This document shows positions 27,172 to 33,021 of a stretch of DNA of 33,021 bases, one piece after another. Origin of the DNA: Gemmatimonadota bacterium (GTDB lineage: Bacteria > Gemmatimonadota > Gemmatimonadetes > Longimicrobiales > Longimicrobiaceae); NCBI GenBank assembly GCA_028287185.1, contig JAQBQD010000039.1:1-33021 (forward strand), written 5' to 3'. The notes beneath the pieces are model-generated. The model ran no database searches, was not told where the DNA came from, and saw only the letters and a program-made list of their open reading frames with translations. Numbering within the stretch: the stretch's first letter is position 1; every line of letters starts with the position of its first letter. The position numbers were made by a program, and so were the translations under genes.

Positions 27172-27553
27172 TCGGGGCTGCCGCCTCGGCGGCAGGGCAA
27201 CAGGACGGGACGGGATCCCCCGGCGCCATCGCGGCGCCGGGGGATCTCTCGTTTCCGTCAGAATCGCGCGAACGCGGAGGCTTGAAACCGAAACCGCCGA
27301 TCCACCCTCCCCGATGCCGTCCGGACCTGCGCATCCACTGCCCCAGGCCGGCGAACGTTGCCGCGCCAGCATCGGCCTCGAATCACGCGCCCCCCGCGAC
27401 ATCCCAGGCTGCGGCGGGGATCGGCTCGCGTGGCGGGCGCGTCCCGGACCGCCACCTTTCCCTTCGGGGCTGGCCCGCATCGTGCTCCGACGGGGCACGT
27501 CCGCGGCATCCCCGCACGGGGGCGCGCCGCGGCTTCCGCCACCACCACGGCAG
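27172..27553. other. Intergenic region between the OmpA-type gene and the histidine kinase
   Basis: This 382-bp stretch contains the OmpA-gene terminator and presumably the kinase promoter. The kinase frame is open upstream to 27314, but those residues are Pro/Arg/Gly-rich without domain character, so I treat them as untranslated. Confidence 0.5.
27214..27246 (+). terminator. Terminator of the OmpA-type gene
   Basis: GATCCCCCGGCGCC pairs perfectly with its complement (14 bp) over an ATCGC loop and is followed by TCTCGTTTCC. It begins 42 nt after the stop. A smaller 7-bp hairpin (TGCCGCC/GGCGGCA) lies just before it. Confidence 0.8.
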
Positions 27554-28780
27554 ATGGAGATCACGATCAACTGCAAGCTGGCCGGGGCCCTGGCAGGGCG
27601 CATGCGCGCCAGCCGCGAGGACCTGACCACCCGCTGGCTGGAGCGCATCGTGGCGCGCGTGGAGCTGGACCCCAACCGGGTCTTTCCCACGGACGAGCTG
27701 CTGGACCACGTGCCGCTGCTGGTGGACCGCATCGCGGACTACTTGGAGGACCCGGCCGACGAGATCAGCGCGGACGGCCCGGTGACCGCCAAGGCCATCG
27801 AGCTGGGCGAGCTGCGCTACTCGCAGGGCTTCGACGCGCACCAGATCCTGAAGGAGTACGAGCTGCTGGGCGGCATCCTCTTCTCGTTCCTGGTGCGCAC
27901 GGTGGACGAGGTGGAGGAGGCGTGCACCCGCAGCGAGCTGCTGGCGTGCGCGCAGCGGCTGTTCCGCGCGGTGTCGGTCATCCAGCAGGTGACCACCGCG
28001 CACTACCTGCGCCTCAGCGCGGAGCGGGTGAACGAGCGCGAGGAGCGCCTGCGCAGCTTCAACCGCATGGTGTCGCACGAGCTGAAGAACCGCATCGGCG
28101 CGGTGCTGGGGGCGGGGCAGCTCCTGGAGGACGACGAGATCGCGGCCGACCCGGCGCAGCGCGCGCGCTTCGCGGGGATGGTGGTGCAGAACGCGGGCGC
28201 CATGCAGGACGTGCTGGAAAGCCTGATGGAGCTGTCGCGCATGGACCAGGACGCGCGCCTGCAGCGCAACGTGCTGCTTCCGCGGGTGGCGGCCGAGGTG
28301 GCGCGCCAGCTTCGCGAGCTGGCCCAGGCGCGCGGCGTGGACCTGCGCGTGGAGCCCAGCATCCCCGAGGTGGAGGTGAGCTCGGCGGCGGTGGAGCTCT
28401 GCCTGTCCAACTACGTGTCCAACGCCATCAAGTACTGCGACCCCGCCAAGCCGGCGCGATGGGTGAGCATCAACGCCCGCCTGGAGGGCGGCGACGGCGA
28501 CTGCGACCTGGTGGTGGAGGTGGCCGACAACGGGCTGGGCGTGCCCGAGGACGCGCGCGGGAAGCTGTTCTCGCGCTTCTACCGCGCGCACGGCGAGATC
28601 GCCGCCGAGGTGGAGGGCACGGGGCTGGGCCTTTCCATCGTGCGCGAGACGGTGGAGTCGATGGGCGGGCGCGCCTGGGCCGAGTTCGACGGGGCGGAAG
28701 GCTCGCGCTTCCTGCTGGCGCTGCCCTGCCGGCGCGAAGCCGACGCCGCCGCGGGCGCGCGGGCGGCAACCGAAGGCTGA
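27554..28780 (+). CDS. Histidine kinase with RsbRD-type N-terminal domain
   Basis: This 408-residue soluble sensor kinase has no membrane segment. Residues ~14-150 match the RsbRD_N domain (SREDLTTRWLERI, then LLDHVPLLVDRIADYL and YSQGFDAHQILKEYELL), a non-heme-globin-like helical module seen in RsbR regulators and some kinases. The dimerisation helix carries MVSHELKNR with the phospho-acceptor His175. The ATPase domain has the N box (NYVSNAIKYCDP), G1 (VADNGLGVP) and G2 (GTGLGLSIV). The start is the ATG at 27554, just before the domain. No response regulator gene lies beside it, so its partner is elsewhere. It lies 134 nt upstream of the glycogen phosphorylase gene on the same strand and may share a transcript. 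The ligand or signal is unknown. Confidence 0.9.
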   Translation: MEITINCKLAGALAGRMRASREDLTTRWLERIVARVELDPNRVFPTDELLDHVPLLVDRIADYLEDPADEISADGPVTAKAIELGELRYSQGFDAHQILKEYELLGGILFSFLVRTVDEVEEACTRSELLACAQRLFRAVSVIQQVTTAHYLRLSAERVNEREERLRSFNRMVSHELKNRIGAVLGAGQLLEDDEIAADPAQRARFAGMVVQNAGAMQDVLESLMELSRMDQDARLQRNVLLPRVAAEVARQLRELAQARGVDLRVEPSIPEVEVSSAAVELCLSNYVSNAIKYCDPAKPARWVSINARLEGGDGDCDLVVEVADNGLGVPEDARGKLFSRFYRAHGEIAAEVEGTGLGLSIVRETVESMGGRAWAEFDGAEGSRFLLALPCRREADAAAGARAATEG

Positions 28781-28914
28781 CCGAATCTTTCGCCGCCCCG
28801 GAGGGTACGGCTACGTTACACGAACGCAGGCCCCCGTTCTCCGCTCCTCCGCGCGCGCTCCCGGAACCACCCGGAGATGCGGCGCGGTCCGCCGCTCCGC
28901 CCGTTCCCGAGACG

Positions 28915-31356
28915 ATGCCGTCCACACCGCCCGATCCCGGCCGCCGCTCCACGCGCGTGGACGCGCTGAAGCGCGCCATCGCCGACCACGTCACCTACAC
29001 CCTGGCCCGCGACCGCTCGTCCGCCACCGCGCGCGACGTGTACATGAGCACCGCGTGGACGCTGCGCGACCGCCTGGCCGAGCGCTGGGCCGCCACGCAG
29101 TCCAACTACGAGCGCGGCGACGTGAAGCGCGTGTACTACCTGTCGCTCGAGTTCCTGATGGGGCGCACGCTGGGCAACGCGGCGCTGAACCTGGGCCTGG
29201 AGGGCGCCACCGCCGAGGCGCTGGAGGAGCTGGGGTACCGCCTGGAGGAGGTGGAGGAGCGCGAGCCCGACGCCGGCCTGGGCAACGGGGGCCTGGGGCG
29301 GCTGGCGGCCTGCTACCTGGACTCCATGGCCACGCTGGAGCTGCCCGGCTACGGCTACGGCATCCGATACGAGCACGGCATCTTCCGCCAGCGCATCGAC
29401 GAGCGCGGGCGGCAGGTGGAGAAGCCGGACTACTGGCTGCAGGACGAGAACCCGTGGGAGATCGCCCGCCCCGACCGCACCTACACGGTGAAGTTCTACG
29501 GGCGCCCCGAGGGCACGCCCGACGAGGCGGGGCGCGTGCACTACCGGTGGGCGGACACGCACGACGTGCTGGCGATGGCGTACGACACCCCCATCCCCGG
29601 CTACTGCAACCACACCGTCAACACGCTGCGCCTGTGGGCCGCCAAGGCCACGCAGGAGTTCGACCTGGAGGGCTTCATCCGCGGCAACTACATCGCCGCG
29701 GTGGAAGCCAAGGCGAACACGGAGACCATCTCCAAGGTGCTGTACCCGCCCGACGACACGGGCCAGGGCAAGGAGCTGCGCCTCAAGCAGCAGTACTTCT
29801 TCGTGTCGGCCACGCTGCAGGACATCCTCCAGCGCTACCTGGGCGAGCGGAAGACCTTCGCGGAGTTCACCGACAAGGTGCAGGTGCAGCTCAACGACAC
29901 GCACCCCGCGGTCGCCATCCCCGAGCTGATGCGCCTGCTGATGGACGACCACGGCCTGGAGTGGGCCGCCTCGTTCGACATCGCGCGGCGCTGCTTCGCG
30001 TACACCAACCACACGGTGCTGCCCGAAGCGCTGGAGACGTGGAGCGTGGAGCTGTTCGGCCGCCTGCTGCCCCGGCACCTGGAACTGGTGCGCGAGATCG
30101 ACCGGCGCTTCCGCGAGCGGGTGCGGGAGAGGTTCCCCGCCGACCCGGAGCGCGAGGAGCGCATGTCCATCATCTCCGGCGGGCAGGTCCGCATGGCGCA
30201 CCTGGCCATCGTGGGCAGCCACACGGTGAACGGCGTGGCGGCGCTGCACACGGAGATCCTCAAGGAACGCATCTTCCGCGACTTCCACGAGCTGTGGCCC
30301 GAGCGCTTCACCTCGGTCACCAACGGCGTCACGCAGCGCCGCTGGATGGTGAAGGCCAACCCGGAGCTGTCGTCGCTGGTCTCGGAGCGCATCGGCGACG
30401 GGTGGATCGTGGACCTGCCCGAGCTGTCGGGGCTGGAGCCGTACGCCGGGGACGCGGCCTTCCGCGAGCGCTGGCGGGCGGTGAAGGCGCGCAACAAGCA
30501 GCGGCTGGCGCGCATCGTGGAGCAGGAGACGGGGGTGCGCGTGGACCCCGCGGCGCTGGTGGACGTGCAGGTGAAGCGCATGCACGAGTACAAGCGCCAG
30601 CTCCTGAACGCCCTGCGGGTGGTGGACACCTACCTGGAGCTGCGCGACGCCGCGCCGGCGGACGCGGTGCCGCGGACGGTGCTGTTCGGGGGCAAGGCGG
30701 CCCCCACGTACTGGACCGCCAAGCTCATCATCGAGCTGATCGGCTGCATCGCCGGGCAGGTGAATGCCGACCCCACCGTGTCGCCGCTGCTGAAGGTGGC
30801 GTTCCTGCCCGACTACCGGGTGTCGCTGGCCGAGCGCATCTTTCCCGGCAGCGACCTGTCCGAGCAGATCTCCACGGCCGGCTTCGAGGCCTCGGGCACG
30901 GGCAACATGAAGTTCTCGCTGAACGGCGCGCTCACCATCGGCACGCTGGACGGCGCGAACGTGGAGATCGCCGAGGCCGTGGGCGCCGAGAACATCTTCA
31001 TCTTCGGGCTGACGGCCGAGGAGGTGGAGCAGAACAAGGACGCCGGGTACGTGCCGCGCGAGGTGTACGAGGGCAGCCCCCGCGTGCGCCGCGTGCTGGA
31101 CCACCTGCTGAGCGGCGAGCTCTCGCCCGAGGACCCGGGCCGCTTCCGCCCCCTGGTGGACTCGCTGCTCTTTCACGACGAGTACATGCTGCTGGCCGAC
31201 TTCGACGCCTACGTGAAGGCGCAGGCGGACGTCGACGCGGCCTACCGCGATCCCGAGCGCTGGACGCGAATGGCCATCCTGAACGTGGCCCGCTGCGGCT
31301 TCTTCAGCAGCGACCGCTCCGTGAAGGAGTACGCGGACCGCATCTGGAAGCTGTAG
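28915..31356 (+). CDS. glgP: Glycogen/alpha-glucan phosphorylase
   Basis: This 813-residue GT35 enzyme, normal in length for the family, splits alpha-1,4-glucan with phosphate to give glucose-1-phosphate and uses pyridoxal phosphate. It carries YYLSLEFLMGRTLGNA, DAGLGNGGLGRLAACYLDS and GYGIRYEHGIFRQ near the N-terminus. QLNDTHPAVAIPELMRLL and TNHTVLPEALE lie in the middle. EASGTGNMKFSLNGALTIG holds the PLP Lys (about residue 666), followed by GTLDGANVEI. The start is the ATG at 28915; the frame is open far upstream but only as shadow over the kinase gene. A rho-independent terminator follows at 31473. It probably mobilises storage glycogen. Its place behind an RsbRD-type kinase hints at stress-linked control, which is inference. 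Confidence 0.97.
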   Translation: MPSTPPDPGRRSTRVDALKRAIADHVTYTLARDRSSATARDVYMSTAWTLRDRLAERWAATQSNYERGDVKRVYYLSLEFLMGRTLGNAALNLGLEGATAEALEELGYRLEEVEEREPDAGLGNGGLGRLAACYLDSMATLELPGYGYGIRYEHGIFRQRIDERGRQVEKPDYWLQDENPWEIARPDRTYTVKFYGRPEGTPDEAGRVHYRWADTHDVLAMAYDTPIPGYCNHTVNTLRLWAAKATQEFDLEGFIRGNYIAAVEAKANTETISKVLYPPDDTGQGKELRLKQQYFFVSATLQDILQRYLGERKTFAEFTDKVQVQLNDTHPAVAIPELMRLLMDDHGLEWAASFDIARRCFAYTNHTVLPEALETWSVELFGRLLPRHLELVREIDRRFRERVRERFPADPEREERMSIISGGQVRMAHLAIVGSHTVNGVAALHTEILKERIFRDFHELWPERFTSVTNGVTQRRWMVKANPELSSLVSERIGDGWIVDLPELSGLEPYAGDAAFRERWRAVKARNKQRLARIVEQETGVRVDPAALVDVQVKRMHEYKRQLLNALRVVDTYLELRDAAPADAVPRTVLFGGKAAPTYWTAKLIIELIGCIAGQVNADPTVSPLLKVAFLPDYRVSLAERIFPGSDLSEQISTAGFEASGTGNMKFSLNGALTIGTLDGANVEIAEAVGAENIFIFGLTAEEVEQNKDAGYVPREVYEGSPRVRRVLDHLLSGELSPEDPGRFRPLVDSLLFHDEYMLLADFDAYVKAQADVDAAYRDPERWTRMAILNVARCGFFSSDRSVKEYADRIWKL

Positions 31357-31472
31357 GGGCCTCGCAAACCGTCCTGTTCGGCGGCGGGAGGGGTCGACGG
31401 GAAGACGCGTCTCGCGAGCGCATGCCCTCTCCGAACGGCCGGAAGGTTCGACGACCAGGGGTTTTCGATGAG

Positions 31473-31501
31473 CGGTGGGGGACCTGGTCCTCCACCGTTT
31501 T
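31473..31501 (+). terminator. Rho-independent terminator of glgP
   Basis: CGGTGGGGGA pairs with TCCTCCACCG (10 bp, one G-T pair) over a CCTGG loop and runs into TTTTCGTTT. It is the most classical terminator in the window, 116 nt after the glgP stop. Confidence 0.85.
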
Positions 31502-31784
31502 CGTTTCGCCCGCGCCCGCCTTTCGGACGCGGCCACTCCGCACGTATCACCGCTGCATCCATCGGCGCAAATGTCGCTCCGGTCGTTTGCACCGCGGCCG
31601 AAAGCGCGCGCTTCGACGGCCGCGTGGAGCATGCCCGACGAGCGCGTGCGAGCGGACGCGGCGGGTGCGGAGTCCGGGGGGAGCGCACCCGCGTTCCGAG
31701 CGCGCCACCCTGCGTCCACGCCATGCGTTTCCATGAAATCCGTTGGACGGACTCAGAAATCAGCGCGAGGCCCAAGGTGTTTCA

Positions 31785-31800
31785 TGGCCCGGGGTTTGCA
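31785..31800 (+). promoter_or_regulatory. Candidate sigma-54 (RpoN) promoter
   Basis: TGGCCCGGGGTTTGCA matches the consensus TGGCACG-N4-TTGCW at all defined positions but one (C for A). The GG and GC doublets have the required spacing. It points toward the PAS gene, whose ATG is 173 nt further on, giving a leader of about 160 nt. Confidence 0.5.
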
Positions 31801-31858
31801 CGTCCTCCGCGCGTCCACACCGATGCGTTCGCGGCCCCTCGCCAAGGGGGCGTTCCCT

Positions 31859-31886
31859 CCATCGCGGCCGTGCGGACCCGCGATGG
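31859..31886 (+). other. Inverted repeat in the PAS-gene leader
   Basis: CCATCGCGG and CCGCGATGG form a perfect 9-bp stem with a 10-nt loop between the sigma-54-type promoter and the PAS start codon. It could be an operator or an mRNA hairpin; no partner gene identifies it. Confidence 0.4.
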
Positions 31887-31972
31887 CGGCCGGCGAAGGG
31901 CCGCTTCCGACATCGGCCCGTCCCCCCGGGGCGGCGCGCACCGGAACCTCCTGGAAGACCCACGGGATCTCC

Positions 31973-33021
31973 ATGTCGGACAGCAATTCCATCCGCGACG
32001 TTCTGAATGGCATGCGCCCCCGGGTGCAGACCATCCGCACCGGCGCCGCCGCCGCTCCCCCTTCCTCGCGGCCGCTGCTGGACGACGCCCTCACGGAGCT
32101 GCGCACCGCCATGGAGGAGCTCCAGGTGAGCGAGGAGGAGCTGCGGGTACAGGCCGAGGCGATGGCCGAGCAGCAGTTCGGCGTGGAGGCCGACCTGGCG
32201 CGCTACCGCGAGCTCTTCCGCCTGTCTCCCGAGGCGCGGCTGGTGACGGACACGGACGGCGTGGTGCGCGAGGCCAACGACGCCGCGGGACGCCTGCTGC
32301 GCAGCCGAAGCGACGCGCTGGCCGGCAAGCCGCTGGCGGTGTTCGTGCCCGAGGAGGAGCGCCGGGAGTTCCGCGCCGTGCTGCGGCGCCTGGCCCACCA
32401 CGAAGCGGTGGAGGCCGAGATGCGCCTGCTGCCCCACCGGAGCCTGCCCCTGGACGTGGAGGTGACCGCCGCCGCCCGCTCGGCGCGCGTGGGGGGGCCG
32501 GTGGAGGTGCACTGGACGCTGCGCGACGTGACCGACCGGCACGCCGCGGCCGCCGCGGGCGTGGAAGCGGCCGAGGTGCACCGCGCCGTGGTGGAGTGCT
32601 CGCCCGTGCCCACGGTGGCGATGGACCTGGACGGCACGGTGCTGCTGTGGAACTCGGCCGCCGCCGCCCTGCTGGGCTGGAGCGCCGACGAGGTGGCCGG
32701 CCGCCGCAACCCCGCCCTGGCCGAGGACGAGGTGGCCCGCTCGCGGGAGGCGGCCGGCCTGGGGGGCGAGGGGCGCGCCGTGCTGGCCCGGCGCCGCGAC
32801 GGCGCCCCCGTGCCCGCCACCCTGCGCGACGCGCTGCTGAAGGGCGCCGACGGGCGGACCCTGGGGGTGGTCTGCACCCTCCTTCCCGTGGAGCAGGGGG
32901 ACGAGGCGGAGGACGAGCCCCACGCGCGCGCCGCCGCGGGCCACCCGGCCGAGGACGAGGCGGACGCCGGCCAGGCGCGCTGGACGCGCGACGAGTCGCT
33001 GGCGGTGCTGCGCGCCGGCGC
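31973..33021 (+). CDS. PAS-domain sensor protein (3' end outside window)
   Basis: The frame is open from ATG 31973 to the window end (349 full codons plus 2 nt). After a short unstructured N-terminus there is a coiled coil (~40-75: LTELRTAMEELQVSEEELRV). The first PAS domain (~80-195) begins YRELFRLSPEARLVTDTDGV and ends in VEVHWTLRDVTDR. The second PAS domain (~207-310) begins HRAVVECSPVPTVAMDLDGT and includes VLLWNSAAAALLGWSADEV. An acidic linker and the start of another region (ARWTRDESLAVLRAG) follow. The output module is not visible; a histidine kinase, response-regulator-linked or sigma-54-activator protein are all possible. A sigma-54 promoter match lies upstream. No ideal ribosome site is seen before this ATG. 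Confidence 0.85.
   Translation, partial: MSDSNSIRDVLNGMRPRVQTIRTGAAAAPPSSRPLLDDALTELRTAMEELQVSEEELRVQAEAMAEQQFGVEADLARYRELFRLSPEARLVTDTDGVVREANDAAGRLLRSRSDALAGKPLAVFVPEEERREFRAVLRRLAHHEAVEAEMRLLPHRSLPLDVEVTAAARSARVGGPVEVHWTLRDVTDRHAAAAAGVEAAEVHRAVVECSPVPTVAMDLDGTVLLWNSAAAALLGWSADEVAGRRNPALAEDEVARSREAAGLGGEGRAVLARRRDGAPVPATLRDALLKGADGRTLGVVCTLLPVEQGDEAEDEPHARAAAGHPAEDEADAGQARWTRDESLAVLRAG

Larger units (their letters stand above)
31357..31972. other. Intergenic region with glgP terminator and PAS-gene control sites
   Basis: This 616-bp region contains the glgP terminator, a sigma-54-type promoter match (31785-31800) and a 9-bp inverted repeat in the presumed leader (31859-31886). I see no coding sequence or RNA gene between 31502 and 31784. 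Confidence 0.6.

Overview
The window is very GC-rich bacterial chromosome. Genes are dense and point both ways, and many products carry lipoprotein signals. The gene content (a NagB/PIG-L fusion, GHL10 and GH3 lipoproteins, an RsbRD-type histidine kinase) suggests an environmental Gram-negative such as a Gemmatimonadota/Longimicrobium-like organism. That assignment is inference from style and content; no rRNA or other phylogenetic marker is present. I see no rRNA, tRNA, CRISPR array, transposase or integrase.

Layout. (1) 1-3605, minus strand: a secreted SnoaL/DUF4440-like protein (cut by the window start), a BadF/NAGK-type sugar kinase, and a two-domain glucosamine-6-phosphate deaminase (NagB) + PIG-L deacetylase protein. 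The last two overlap by 4 bp. (2) 4050-10786, plus strand: a translationally coupled type I restriction-modification operon, hsdM-hsdS-X-hsdR. X is a 213-residue protein with a canonical HEPN RNase motif (R105-N-x3-H110). A 17-bp near-identical direct repeat lies on each side of this block. (3) 11361-20454: mostly minus-strand envelope genes. These are a small lipoprotein, a YeiH/UPF0324 exporter, a serine hydrolase lipoprotein, a GH3 beta-N-acetylglucosaminidase lipoprotein, a secreted glycine-zipper protein and a GHL10 (DigH-like) lipoprotein, with one plus-strand DUF4349 lipoprotein. (4) 20968-22656: RecQ helicase, flanked by an inverted pair of an unannotated hairpin repeat. (5) 23210-26315: an unrecognised 308-residue protein and a SIR2-TPR protein, probably anti-phage, of lower GC and with nearly identical 105-bp TPR repeats. 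(6) 26482-33021, plus strand: an OmpA-type lipoprotein, an RsbRD_N histidine kinase, glycogen phosphorylase, and a PAS sensor cut by the window end that has a good sigma-54 promoter match upstream.

Two themes emerge. One is cell-wall amino-sugar turnover: DigH-like and GH3 enzymes plus a penicillin-binding-type hydrolase outside, then kinase, PIG-L deacetylase and NagB inside. These could carry GlcNAc from peptidoglycan to fructose-6-phosphate without a separate NagA. The other is defence: the type I R-M operon with an embedded HEPN protein, and the SIR2-TPR gene. The HEPN protein inside the hsd operon is the best candidate for an under-described system. Its gene sits where the anticodon nuclease gene prrC sits in the E. 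coli prr locus, but it lacks the PrrC ATPase.
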